Assembly: GCF_900110945.1 (NCBI RefSeq) | Contig: NZ_FOFL01000002.1 | Span: 558,001-622,000, forward strand | Direction: 5' to 3' | Length of the DNA: 64,000 nucleotides | DNA from: Devosia sp. YR412 | GTDB lineage: Bacteria > Pseudomonadota > Alphaproteobacteria > Rhizobiales > Devosiaceae | Part shown: positions 1 through 7,217 of the stretch, in pieces | How positions within the stretch are numbered: the first letter of the stretch is position 1 | Layout: each line of letters opens with the position of its first letter | Notes under the pieces: model-generated | Seen by the model: only the letters and a program-made list of their open reading frames with translations | The model's database searches: none | What the model was told of the DNA's origin: nothing | Program-made: the position numbers and the translations under genes

Positions 1-736
1 TGACAAAAAAGGCCACAAGCAACAGCATGACGATGAAATGGATCGTCCGCGCCGTCTGCCGACCACCGAACAGGTCGAGCATCCAGGGCGCGATGGAATT
101 CATCCCCGGGCTCATCGTCAGACCAGTCGCCACAATCAGTGGGAACAGCACGAAGAACACACCGAAATAGGCCAGCTTCTGCAGCGGCCCATAGGTCCGT
201 CCATGCTTGAAGCGCAGCGTCGCGTGATCGGCAATGTCCTTCGGCACCCCGGCAATATCGGCCGGCCTTGGCACGATATCGCGCCTTATATGTCCATTGA
301 TGAAGCTGGCGACGAACCAGATGAAGATCGTCGCGACGAAGATCCAGCCAAAGAAGAAATGAACCACGCGCCCGGTGCCCAGGTCACGATAGGAGGGAAT
401 GGTCACTTCGCCCGGAAAAGCCGTATAGACCGGCCGCTCCGGATTGCCGCTCATCCCCAGCCCCAAGGCGGTGGAGTCAAACGTCTGCCCAAACACCGTG
501 GTCTGTCCGCGAGGCCCGGCGTCGGTATTCACCGCGCCGATCTTGAAGATGGAGTTCTCGAACTCAAAGCCCGACTGCTGGCCGATATAAAGCGCGGGGT
601 GAGCGTTGAAGATCTGCAGCCCCGTTAGCAGCAGAAAAAACAGGCAGATTGCCCAGATCCAGTGCGTCACTCGCGTCCAGATCGACTGGCGATAGATCAG
701 TGGCCCCTTGTGGCCCGGTCCGTCGGCTTGGCTCAT
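1..736 (-). CDS. Cytochrome b561-type membrane protein (partial, C terminus outside window)
   Basis: Haem b membrane subunit of the cytochrome b/b6 (b561) type, probably passing electrons to or from a periplasmic oxidoreductase. Reading leftward from an ATG at 736 preceded by AAGGGGG, the protein starts MSQADGPGHK. It has hydrophobic helices carrying likely haem-ligand histidines: H25 in RVTHWIW, a second in RVVHFFFGW after a long extracytoplasmic loop, and a third in ARTIHFIVM near the window edge. Relatives are often followed by a molybdopterin oxidoreductase gene; that position is outside the window. It is divergent from the sigF-nrsF pair, and a SigF-like promoter lies upstream at 797-821, suggesting membership of that stress regulon (inference). 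The physiological partner cannot be told from this sequence. Confidence 0.8.
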   Translation of the reverse strand, partial: MSQADGPGHKGPLIYRQSIWTRVTHWIWAICLFFLLLTGLQIFNAHPALYIGQQSGFEFENSIFKIGAVNTDAGPRGQTTVFGQTFDSTALGLGMSGNPERPVYTAFPGEVTIPSYRDLGTGRVVHFFFGWIFVATIFIWFVASFINGHIRRDIVPRPADIAGVPKDIADHATLRFKHGRTYGPLQKLAYFGVFFVLFPLIVATGLTMSPGMNSIAPWMLDLFGGRQTARTIHFIVMLLLVAFFV

Positions 737-796
737 CGCATCCCCCTTGTACGAGCAGTAACGGACCCGGCCCGAACTTTGGTTTCATAGCATGTA

Positions 797-821
797 TTCG
801 TTGAGGACCCTGATACGTTAC
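797..821 (-). promoter_or_regulatory. Possible SigF-type promoter for the cytochrome b561 gene
   Basis: On the minus strand GTAAC (821-817) is followed after 16 bases by CGAA (800-797). This is a near match, with a spacer one base shorter, to the GTAACC-N16-CGAA arrangement in front of sigF at 849-874. It lies about 60 bases upstream of the ATG at 736. Confidence 0.4.
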
Positions 822-848
822 GCTCTCACGCCGAGGTGATCATTGGGT

Positions 849-874
849 GTAACCTCACACCGCTCCACAACGAA
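849..874 (+). promoter_or_regulatory. Probable SigF-dependent autoregulatory promoter
   Basis: GTAACC (849-854), a 16-base spacer and CGAA (871-874). As I recall, this is the motif reported for the Caulobacter SigF regulon. The sigF ATG at 885 is only about ten bases past the -10 element, so the transcript would be nearly leaderless. Confidence 0.6.
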
Positions 875-884
875 TGGATGGGCA

Positions 885-1439
885 ATGCAGGCTGACCCGA
901 CCGAGACGCGATTGCGAACCCTGATGCTCGCCGCACTCGACGGCGATGCCGCCGCCTATCGCACTTTGCTCGCCGAACTGGGCAAGCACTTGCGTCCCTA
1001 TTTCACCCGGCGGCTCACCCCCGCCTTTGCGTCGCACGCGGAGGATCTCGTGCAGGAGACCCTTCTGGCCATTCACACCCGCCGCATGACCTATGACCGC
1101 AACCGGCCTTTCACCGCCTGGCTGCATGCCATTGCCCACCACAAATTCGTCGATCACGTCCGCCGCCAGTCGATCCGCCTGACCGTGCCGCTGGAAGACG
1201 ACGCGCCCATCCTTGCCCATGACGACAATGCTGACGCGCTGGCCCGCCGCGACCTCACCACCGTGCTCGACACCATCCCTCCCCGCACCTCCGACCTGAT
1301 CCGCCGCACCCGCATCGAGGGCGCTTCCGTCGCCGAAGCCGCTGCGGCCCACGGCATTACGGAAACCGCCGCCAAGGTCTCGATCCACCGCGGTCTCAAA
1401 TCCCTCGCGGCCCGCTTTTCGGGAGGGTCCAAGCCATGA
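885..1439 (+). CDS. sigF: ECF RNA polymerase sigma factor, SigF type
   Basis: Group 4 (ECF) sigma factor directing polymerase to a small stress regulon; homologues respond to oxidative and heavy-metal stress. The 184-residue product has region 2 (EDLVQETLLAIHTRR, then FTAWLHAIAHHKFVDHVRR) and region 4 (helix-turn-helix around SVAEAAAAHGITETAAKVSIHRG). I chose ATG 885 because the residues from there fit the family N terminus; an in-frame start at 843 would lie upstream of the promoter-like element at 849-874. Its last four bases overlap the next gene, an NrsF-family membrane anti-sigma factor, which is the diagnostic partner of SigF-type sigma factors. Confidence 0.88.
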   Translation: MQADPTETRLRTLMLAALDGDAAAYRTLLAELGKHLRPYFTRRLTPAFASHAEDLVQETLLAIHTRRMTYDRNRPFTAWLHAIAHHKFVDHVRRQSIRLTVPLEDDAPILAHDDNADALARRDLTTVLDTIPPRTSDLIRRTRIEGASVAEAAAAHGITETAAKVSIHRGLKSLAARFSGGSKP

Positions 1440-2068
1440 CCGACGACCTGATCGCCCGCCTCGCTGCCGATCTCAAACCCGTCCGCCCCATGGCCATGCA
1501 CCGCCTGCTGATTGGCGCCCTCCTAGCCAGCGGCGTGGTTGCCGTGCTCGCCATGCTGATGCTGCTCGGCATGCGCCCCGACATGGATGCCGCCCGGGTC
1601 ACCATGATCTACTGGACCAAGTTCAGCTACACGCTGGCGCTGGCCCTGCTCGGCCTCGCCGCCACAACGGTCCTCGCCCGCCCCGGCGGCCGCAGCCGCT
1701 GGCCCTGGCTCACCGGCATCGCCCTCCTCGCGCTGCTCCTCGTCCTCGCCATCATCCAGCTCGCTCGCAGCGACGACATGATGCCCATGATCATGGGCTC
1801 CTCCATCATCCGCAGCCTGACCTATATCCCGATCTTCTCGCTGCCAGTCCTGCTCGCCGCCATGCTCGCCCTCCGCCGCATGGCCCCCACTCGCCCAGCC
1901 TTGGCCGGCTTTGCCGCCGGCATCACCGCCGGCAGCACCGGCGCCTGGATCTACGCCTTCGCCTGCACCGAGACGGGCATGATGTTCGTAGCGCTATGGT
2001 ACACGCTGGCGATTGTGGTGGTGGGGGCGATAGGCGCGGTGCTGGGGCGGTTCCTGCTACGCTGGTAG
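1436..2068 (+). CDS. nrsF: NrsF-family membrane anti-sigma factor (DUF1109)
   Basis: Inner-membrane negative regulator that holds SigF inactive until a stress signal arrives. The 210-residue protein has a short N-terminal cytoplasmic part (MTDDLIARLAADLKPV), then six hydrophobic segments spread over residues 20-208, the topology of the DUF1109/NrsF family. Translation is coupled to sigF through an ATGA overlap at 1436-1439. Family members use conserved cysteines for sensing; here a Cys lies in FACTETGMM near residue 180, and a paired cysteine is not obvious, so the sensing chemistry may differ. The gene ends five bases from the convergent ThuA-domain gene. Confidence 0.85.
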   Translation: MTDDLIARLAADLKPVRPMAMHRLLIGALLASGVVAVLAMLMLLGMRPDMDAARVTMIYWTKFSYTLALALLGLAATTVLARPGGRSRWPWLTGIALLALLLVLAIIQLARSDDMMPMIMGSSIIRSLTYIPIFSLPVLLAAMLALRRMAPTRPALAGFAAGITAGSTGAWIYAFACTETGMMFVALWYTLAIVVVGAIGAVLGRFLLRW

Positions 2069-2072
2069 TGGA

Positions 2073-2720
2073 CTATTCTTCTCTTGCCGCCCAGTTCATC
2101 CCGCGCCGCAAAATCGTAGCCATCTCCAGCACATCGAACTCCTTGGCCTGATGCCCAAGCGTCGAGTGGAACACCCGGCCCTTGCCGTGCTGGCGCTTCC
2201 ACGCCACCGGCATTTTCACGCCATTGATCCACGGCGCATGCTCGCCGGTAAACGTCGTCGTCGCCAGCACGTGGTTCGACGGATCGACATGCATGTAATA
2301 TTGCTCGGACGTATAGGGAAACGCCTTGATCCCGGCCATCACCGGGTCGAGCGGATCGGCCACATCCACCGTATAGTCGATAATATTGCCCGGATGGGCC
2401 ACCCACTGCCCGCCCACCATGAACTGATAGTCCACGGAATCGCGAAACGCGTCGCTCATCCCGCCATGATGGCCGGCCAGGCCCACGCCGCCCTCGACCG
2501 CCTTGACCAGGTTCTCCACCTCGGTCTTTTCGATCTTGCTCATGGTGAAGATCGGAATGATCAGGCTAAGATCGTGGATCGAAGGATCGGCGAAAGCGCT
2601 GGTCTCGGTCGCCATGCGCACCGAAAACCCATCCTCATGCAGCCATCGGCGATAGATGGCGGCACATTCTTCGGGTTCATGCCCCGACCAGCCGCCATAA
2701 ACGATCAAAGCGCTCTTCAT
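2073..2720 (-). CDS. ThuA-domain (class I glutamine amidotransferase-like) protein
   Basis: ThuA-like fold protein of 215 residues, complete within the family's usual length. It begins KSALIVYGGWSGHE, has the GLAGHHGGM turn in the position of the GATase-like nucleophile elbow, the GGQWVAHPG segment and the C-terminal GKGRVFHSTLGHQ strand typical of ThuA proteins acting on sugar or glycoside intermediates. The catalytic cysteine of true amidotransferases is absent, as in the family generally. It is a paralogue of the operon-bound ThuA at 8348-9136 but stands alone, convergent with nrsF. Substrate unknown; a sugar-modification role is inferred from the family. Confidence 0.85.
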   Translation of the reverse strand: MKSALIVYGGWSGHEPEECAAIYRRWLHEDGFSVRMATETSAFADPSIHDLSLIIPIFTMSKIEKTEVENLVKAVEGGVGLAGHHGGMSDAFRDSVDYQFMVGGQWVAHPGNIIDYTVDVADPLDPVMAGIKAFPYTSEQYYMHVDPSNHVLATTTFTGEHAPWINGVKMPVAWKRQHGKGRVFHSTLGHQAKEFDVLEMATILRRGMNWAAREE

Positions 2721-2787
2721 GCTGCAATTCCCCGCAAATCAAACGGGGCGGAGAATACCTGACTGGCCTGCTATTGAAACCCCGGCC

Positions 2788-3249
2788 TTACGCCGGAATG
2801 GCAAGCTCCAGTCGCGCCCGGGCAAAGGCCCAGCCGCGCAGCACCATGAAATTGACGCCCGAGGTCAGCCCGATCACCAGCACCGATGACAGGTGCGTCG
2901 GGAAGGCGAACACGCCATGGATCACATAGGAAAAGAGCGCCGTCAGCAGCACCGCCATGCCCTGCACCGCCATGTAGCGCGGCAATGCTTGCCGGTGTGA
3001 CGCGTCCGACTGAAACGAAAACCGCCGGTGCAGCAGATAGACCGGCACGATCAGCACCGCATAGCAGGCGGAATTGACCAGCCATTCAGCAGCACCGCTA
3101 TTGAGCCAAATCATCACCGTCGAGAGCAACACAAAGGCAACCGCACCCGCCCCGCCCACGGCCAGAAACGCGATCAGCCCGGCCAGCAGCGGCGCATCGC
3201 GCTGCCCCTCGGGCGCATCTCGCATCAGGCTTTCCAGGGCGGCGCTCAT
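2788..3249 (-). CDS. GtrA-family membrane protein
   Basis: Small four-helix membrane protein of the GtrA/DPMS superfamily, members of which are thought to help move lipid-linked sugars across the membrane. Hydrophobic segments cover LLAGLIAFLAVGGAGAVAF, WLVNSACYAVLIVPVYLLH, the YMAVQGMAVLLTALFSYVI region and VLVIGLTSGVNFMVLR; the HRRFSF motif after helix 2 is typical of the family. Two in-frame starts are possible, 3267 and 3249; I prefer 3249 because an AGGA lies upstream of it, giving 153 residues. No glycosyltransferase is adjacent, so the substrate cannot be inferred. Confidence 0.75.
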   Translation of the reverse strand: MSAALESLMRDAPEGQRDAPLLAGLIAFLAVGGAGAVAFVLLSTVMIWLNSGAAEWLVNSACYAVLIVPVYLLHRRFSFQSDASHRQALPRYMAVQGMAVLLTALFSYVIHGVFAFPTHLSSVLVIGLTSGVNFMVLRGWAFARARLELAIPA

Positions 3250-3492
3250 CGTCGCAGCAGTCCTCATTCATCGGATCACGATCTGCGCCCCGCAGCAGGG
3301 CCTTTTGCGCCATGCCGTCCACGCGGTGAAGACCCAATCCTGCATGGCGACCATGAAGGAAGCATGATCAGGCGTCAGCCCATTCAAAAGCATGGCTTTT
3401 CTCTGTCACAAAAGGCTGGTTAACTCCCTCCATCGCCGTGGCCAGCCACTGCCACGGAGTGGTCTTCCGTCAGAAACCAAAGGATACAGGGA

Positions 3493-5100
3493 ATGAAACA
3501 CCTTCTTCTCGGCGCTACAGCGCTCACCCTCTGCGCCGGATTTTCCAGCGCGGCGCATGCGGATTTCACGCTCAACATCCTGCACATCAACGATTTCCAC
3601 TCCCGCTTCGACCCGATCACCGACAGCGATTCCAACTGCGATGCCGAGACCGATGCGGCCGGCGAATGCTTCGGCGGCATTGCCCGCCTCAAGACCATCA
3701 TCGACGACACCCGCGCCAAATATGCCGACGGCAACTCCTTGCTGCTCTCGGCCGGCGACAATTTCCAGGGCTCGCTTTATTACACGACTTACAAGTCCAA
3801 GGTCGTCTCCGACTTCTTCAACCAAATGGGTTTTGACGTCGTCGCCACCGGCAACCACGAATTCGACGACGGTCCGGAAGAATTCCTCAAATTCATCGAT
3901 GCCGCCGAATTCCCCATCATCGGCGGCAATTTCGACGTTTCCCGTGATCCCGGCCTCGCCGGCAAGATCAAGGGTTCCTATGTCATCGAAGTTGGCGGCG
4001 AAAAGATCGGCATCATCGGCGCCACCACCGAAGACACGCCCGACATCGCCTCGCCCGGCCCCAATGTCGAATTCACCGACGTGATACAGTATGTCCGCGG
4101 CGCCTCCGAGGCGCTCGATGCCGCCGGCGTCAACAAGATCATCCTGCTCAGCCACATCGGCTACACCATTGACCAGGAAGTTGCCGGAGCCCTGCCGCTG
4201 GTTGACGTCATCGTCGGCGGCCACAGCCACACGCTGCTCTCCAACACCGCCGAAGGCGCTGCCGGCCCCTACCCGACCATGGTCAAGAACCCCGACGGCG
4301 TGGAAGTGCCGGTGGTCCAGGCCAACCAGTACGGCAAATATCTCGGCGACATCGCCATCACCTGGGACGACAATGGCGTCGTCACCAAGGCCGAAGGCGA
4401 ACCCTTCCTGATCGACGCCTCGGTCACCGCCAATGACGACTTCAAGACCCAGCTGGCCGAACTTGCTGGCCCGATCCTTGAAACCACCAGCCAGGTCATC
4501 GGCACCACCACCGCTCCGCTCGAAGGCTCGCGTGAGATCTGCCGTGCGGCCGAATGCACGATGGGCAACCTGCTTGCTGACGCCATCCTCGACCGCGTTG
4601 CCGACCAGGGGGCCACCATCGCCTTCCAGAATGGCGGCGGCATCCGCTCCTCGATCGACGCCGGTGAAATCACCGTCGGCGACGTGCTGACCGTGCTGCC
4701 CTTCTCCAACACCCTCGCCACCGTCCAGGTCAGCGGTGCCGATGTCATCGAAGCGCTTGAGAACGGCGTCAGCGATGTCGAAAACGGCGCCGGCCGCTTC
4801 TCGCAGGTCGCCGGTCTGAAATACTCGTTTGACCTCAAGCAGCCTGCCGGCAGCCGCGTCAGCGACGTGCTGGTCAAGGGCGAGGGCGACACCTGGGTGC
4901 CGATCGACGAAGCCGCCACCTATACCGTCGTCACCAACAACTATGTCCGCGGCGGCGGCGACGGCTTCGGCACCTTCGCCGAAGGCGACAATCCCTACGA
5001 CTTCGGCCCACCGCTGGAGCAGGTCGTCGCCGAATACATCGCCAAGCTGGGCGGCGAATACACGCCTTACACCGACGGCCGCATCACCGAGATCAAATAG
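3493..5100 (+). CDS. Periplasmic 5'-nucleotidase / UshA-type metallophosphoesterase
   Basis: Exported bifunctional nucleotidase that would dephosphorylate extracellular nucleotides so that nucleoside and phosphate can be taken up. A signal peptide covers residues 1-23 (MKHLLLGATALTLCAGFSSA, then AHA). The N-terminal metallophosphoesterase domain shows the metal ligands D34 and H36 (NDFHS), GDNFQG (D89), GNHEF (N121, H122), SHIGY and GGHSHT. The C-terminal nucleotidase domain has NGGGIRSSIDAGEIT and NNYVRGGGDGFG for substrate binding. The 535-residue length is normal for UshA/NadN proteins. The gene follows AGGGA with good spacing, stands alone, and ends at a strong terminator (5124-5148). The exact nucleotide substrate is not determinable. 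Confidence 0.9.
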   Translation: MKHLLLGATALTLCAGFSSAAHADFTLNILHINDFHSRFDPITDSDSNCDAETDAAGECFGGIARLKTIIDDTRAKYADGNSLLLSAGDNFQGSLYYTTYKSKVVSDFFNQMGFDVVATGNHEFDDGPEEFLKFIDAAEFPIIGGNFDVSRDPGLAGKIKGSYVIEVGGEKIGIIGATTEDTPDIASPGPNVEFTDVIQYVRGASEALDAAGVNKIILLSHIGYTIDQEVAGALPLVDVIVGGHSHTLLSNTAEGAAGPYPTMVKNPDGVEVPVVQANQYGKYLGDIAITWDDNGVVTKAEGEPFLIDASVTANDDFKTQLAELAGPILETTSQVIGTTTAPLEGSREICRAAECTMGNLLADAILDRVADQGATIAFQNGGGIRSSIDAGEITVGDVLTVLPFSNTLATVQVSGADVIEALENGVSDVENGAGRFSQVAGLKYSFDLKQPAGSRVSDVLVKGEGDTWVPIDEAATYTVVTNNYVRGGGDGFGTFAEGDNPYDFGPPLEQVVAEYIAKLGGEYTPYTDGRITEIK

Positions 5101-5121
5101 TCGGTCCTCGGCTCGAAAAAC

Positions 5122-5149
5122 GAAGGGCGCCCACTGGGCGCCCTTTTTG
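5122..5149 (+). terminator. Rho-independent terminator of the 5'-nucleotidase gene
   Basis: Perfect nine-base-pair stem AGGGCGCCC (5124-5132), loop ACT, GGGCGCCCT (5136-5144), followed by a run of T. It starts about 24 bases after the stop codon. Confidence 0.92.
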
Positions 5150-5185
5150 TTTCTAGTCATGAAAATTGGATTTGTGACCAAACAT

Positions 5186-5316
5186 CACCCCACCCGACCC
5201 CTCCGGGGCCACCCTCCCCATTCAGGGGAGGGATAGGAGAGCTCAGCGGACTCGATGGCTCTCATCCCTCCCCCCTTGTGGGGAGGGTGGCCCCCGAAGG
5301 GGGTGGAGTGGGGGTG
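5186..5316. repeat. Inverted pair of about 50-bp intergenic repeats
   Basis: The segment 5186-5235 and the reverse complement of 5263-5316 are near copies: both read CACCCCAC, then an ACCCC..CGGGG hairpin, then CCACCCTCCCC with a short loop and GGGGAGGGAT. Each half is itself a double hairpin and the two halves face each other across 27 bases. Short relatives of the CCCTCCCC-loop-GGGGAGGG part occur at 7154-7174 and 36030-36048. This looks like a REP-type extragenic palindrome between convergent genes, where it could also stop transcription. Confidence 0.7.
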
Positions 5317-5343
5317 GGTTGCGCACCGATAACTGAGAGAGAA

Positions 5344-5598
5344 TTAAGCCCGGCGCCGCGCCAGCTGGTTCCAGATCAACAGAATGATCACCGCGCCGAT
5401 AATCCCGCTGATAAAGCCGACACCCTCGCTCTGCGCGCCGCCGAAAATCTGCTGGCCCAGCCAGGTCGCCAGCACCGAGCCGACAATGCCCAGTACGGTG
5501 GTCAGAATGAACCCGCTCGGCTTGTTGTCGCCGGGAGTGATCCACTTGGCGATGAGGCCGGCGAGAAAGCCAATGATGATAGCCCAGATAATACCCAT
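5344..5598 (-). CDS. GlsB/YeaQ/YmgE-family stress membrane protein
   Basis: Small transglycosylase-associated-type membrane protein of 84 residues. It starts MGIIWAIIIGFLAGLIAKW and contains the family signature I-GIVGSVLATWLG followed by a third helix (ISGIIGAVIILLIW). It has three glycine-rich transmembrane helices and a short basic tail (ARRRA). The ATG at 5598 follows GGAGCG. Homologues are induced in general or envelope stress; their molecular role is unsettled. The gene follows marR on the same strand, separated by a hairpin (5631-5651). Confidence 0.85.
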   Translation of the reverse strand: MGIIWAIIIGFLAGLIAKWITPGDNKPSGFILTTVLGIVGSVLATWLGQQIFGGAQSEGVGFISGIIGAVIILLIWNQLARRRA

Positions 5599-5630
5599 GT
5601 TTGACGCTCCATGTTGCATCCGGATAAGTC

Positions 5631-5651
5631 GGAACCCGTTGTTCGGGTTCC
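5631..5651. other. Hairpin between marR and the GlsB-family gene
   Basis: GGAACCCG (5631-5638), loop TTGTT, CGGGTTCC (5644-5651): a perfect eight-pair stem without a T-tract on either strand. It could attenuate read-through from marR. Confidence 0.45.
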
Positions 5652-5666
5652 ACAATCGCGGCGCCG

Positions 5667-6173
5667 CTAAACCGGGTCGTCCTTCATCGCCGCCAGAAAT
5701 TCTGGCGATGCCACCTTCGTCGCCATCGCCCGCAGTTCGGCTCCCGTCCCCTCGCCCAGCACGCTGTCCAGTCGCAGGTTCATCGCCTGCCACAGCACAT
5801 ACATCTGCCGCGTCTGCTTCATGCCCTGCTCGGTGAGCACCGCCCGCTTGGTCCGCCCGTCCTTGGCGTCGGCATGCACTTCCACAACACCGTCGCGCAC
5901 CAGCGGTCGCAGGGCGTGGGTCAGTGCCGAAATCTGGATCGACAGCCGCTTGGCCAGCGCCTGCAGCGACGGGCCGGTGCCACCCGGCGCGCCGCCCAGC
6001 TCATCGAGCCGCGTCACCAGCATGGCCTGCGACGAGGTCAGCCCGGATGGCGCGATCGCATCGTCATAGACCTGCGTCAGCTGCCGCGACGCATGGCGCA
6101 GCGCCGTATGCGTGCAATTCAACGGACTATATGGCTCGACATTGTCGACATCGGGCGGAACTTGCCTGGTCAT
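5667..6173 (-). CDS. MarR-family transcriptional regulator
   Basis: Winged-helix dimeric repressor of the MarR family, 168 residues from ATG 6173, which follows GGAGATCAAGC. The DNA-binding part shows LTSSQAMLVTRLDELG, then the recognition region LQALAKRLSIQISALTHALRPLVRDGVVEV and the wing ADAKDGRTKRAVLTEQG. It is divergently transcribed from the short-chain dehydrogenase at 6271. The gap contains a near-perfect inverted repeat (6240-6259) and a half-copy (6196-6203), so the protein probably represses both itself and the dehydrogenase. The inducing ligand is unknown. Confidence 0.85.
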   Translation of the reverse strand: MTRQVPPDVDNVEPYSPLNCTHTALRHASRQLTQVYDDAIAPSGLTSSQAMLVTRLDELGGAPGGTGPSLQALAKRLSIQISALTHALRPLVRDGVVEVHADAKDGRTKRAVLTEQGMKQTRQMYVLWQAMNLRLDSVLGEGTGAELRAMATKVASPEFLAAMKDDPV

Positions 6174-6195
6174 GCTTGATCTCCTGCCCAAAAAA

Positions 6196-6259
6196 TAGTT
6201 GAGTACATCACCATTGACAAGGGCAAGGTCCTCCACCAATTAGTTGAGCACTCAACTAA
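6196..6259. promoter_or_regulatory. Probable MarR operators in the marR-SDR gap
   Basis: TTAGTTGAG (6240-6248), CA, CTCAACTAA (6251-6259) is a perfect nine-base inverted repeat immediately in front of the dehydrogenase ribosome-binding site. A second TAGTTGAG at 6196-6203 has only a degenerate partner arm and lies close to the marR start. Spacing and symmetry fit MarR dimers. Confidence 0.7.
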
Positions 6260-6270
6260 AGGAGCAAATC

Positions 6271-7086
6271 ATGTCCTCATCCAAGACCGCCCTCATCACC
6301 GGCGCATCCTCCGGCATCGGCGCCGTCTATGCCCGCCGCCTCGCCGCCCGCGGCTACAATCTCGTCCTCGTCGCCCGCCGCACCGATCGCCTGGCGACCT
6401 TGGCCACCGAACTGGCAGCCACTGGCAACATCACGATCGAGACCGTCACCGCCGACCTGACCGCCGATGCCGATATCATCCGCATTGAACAGCTGCTGCG
6501 CGACGAGAGCATCGACATGCTGATCAACAATGCCGGCATGGGCCCAGCTGCCAGCACTGCCGACATGTCCGATGCCGACGCCGCTGCCACCCTCGCGCTC
6601 AATGTCACCGCGCTGATGCGCCTAACCCGCGCCGCTCTGCCCGGCATGCGCGCCCGCAAGTCCGGCACCGTGGTCAATGTCGGCTCGGTCCTCGCCTTCC
6701 ACGCCCTGCCCCAGAGCACGCTCTACAGCGCCACCAAGGCTTTCGTCCTAACCTTCAGCCGCGGCATTGCCGACGAGGTCAAGGACGATGGTGTATTGGT
6801 CCAGGCCGTGCTGCCGGCCGGCACCGTCACCGAATTCTACGAAAGCGCCGGCATGTCGATCGACAATTTCGATCCGTCCATCTTCATGACCGCCGAACAG
6901 CTGGTCGATGCGGGTCTTGCCGGAATGGATCGTGGCGAACAGGTCACCCTACCCTCCGTCCACGACGAAAATCTCTGGACCAGCTACGACGCCGCCCGCG
7001 CCCAGCTGATGGGCGGCACCCAGAACGGCTCGCCGGCTGCGCGTTACTTCGAACCGGCCGCAGGCAAAATCACGCCAGTGGCGTGA
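6271..7086 (+). CDS. Short-chain dehydrogenase/reductase (NAD(P)-dependent)
   Basis: Classical SDR oxidoreductase with Rossmann fold, 271 residues. The cofactor loop TGASSGIG lies near residue 11, with the NNAGM structural motif, the catalytic serine strand VVNVGSVLAF and the active-site YSATKAF (Tyr and Lys four residues apart). The start at 6271 is chosen because AAAGGAG precedes it at good spacing; an upstream in-frame ATG at 6244 would lie inside the operator. The gene is divergent from marR and probably under its control. Substrate unknown; relatives act on ketones, aldehydes or 3-oxoacyl compounds. Its stop codon lies within the first stem of the structured repeat at 7066-7126. Confidence 0.88.
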   Translation: MSSSKTALITGASSGIGAVYARRLAARGYNLVLVARRTDRLATLATELAATGNITIETVTADLTADADIIRIEQLLRDESIDMLINNAGMGPAASTADMSDADAAATLALNVTALMRLTRAALPGMRARKSGTVVNVGSVLAFHALPQSTLYSATKAFVLTFSRGIADEVKDDGVLVQAVLPAGTVTEFYESAGMSIDNFDPSIFMTAEQLVDAGLAGMDRGEQVTLPSVHDENLWTSYDAARAQLMGGTQNGSPAARYFEPAAGKITPVA

Positions 7087-7126
7087 TTTTAGGTGAGAAG
7101 GCCATGAGGGCTATGCCCGAATGGCC
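7066..7126 (+). repeat. Structured intergenic repeat, copy 1
   Basis: Two consecutive hairpins. The first is AAAATCACGCC (7066-7076), loop AGT, GGCGTGATTTT (7080-7090), with the SDR stop codon in its 3' arm. The second is GCCAT-GA-GGGC-TAT-GCCC-GA-ATGGC (7101-7125), a stem with a symmetrical GA/GA internal loop. Bases 7091-7125 match 35903-35937 at 34 of 35 positions, whereas the first stem differs in sequence but keeps its AGT loop and position in the other copy. Confidence 0.75.
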
Positions 7127-7153
7127 CAGACGACCCGCATACGCGATGAGATT

Positions 7154-7174
7154 CCTCCCCCTATCAGGGGGAGG
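7154..7174. other. Hairpin in the SDR-thuB convergent gap (possible terminator)
   Basis: CCTCCCCC (7154-7161), loop TATCA, GGGGGAGG (7167-7174): perfect eight-pair stem, related to the repeats at 5212-5232 and 36030-36048. No clear T-tract follows on either strand. Confidence 0.55.
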
Positions 7175-7217
7175 CTAGGTGGGGGTATCCGAACAAAGAC
7201 CCTTAGGCCGCGTGCAG

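Noticed and set aside
38..628. A plus-strand frame of 196 codons at the left edge
   Set aside because: The minus strand encodes a cytochrome b561-type protein with haem-ligand histidines across the same bases; the plus-strand product is featureless.
3403..3420. CTGTCAC-AAAA-GGCTGGT as a Pho box for the 5'-nucleotidase gene
   Set aside because: Only the first half fits the consensus; the second half is too divergent.
3406..5181. A 591-codon open frame antisense to the 5'-nucleotidase gene
   Set aside because: It mirrors a well-supported gene in a GC-rich sequence; the product is low-complexity and rich in Gly, Ala, Val and Asp with no family features.
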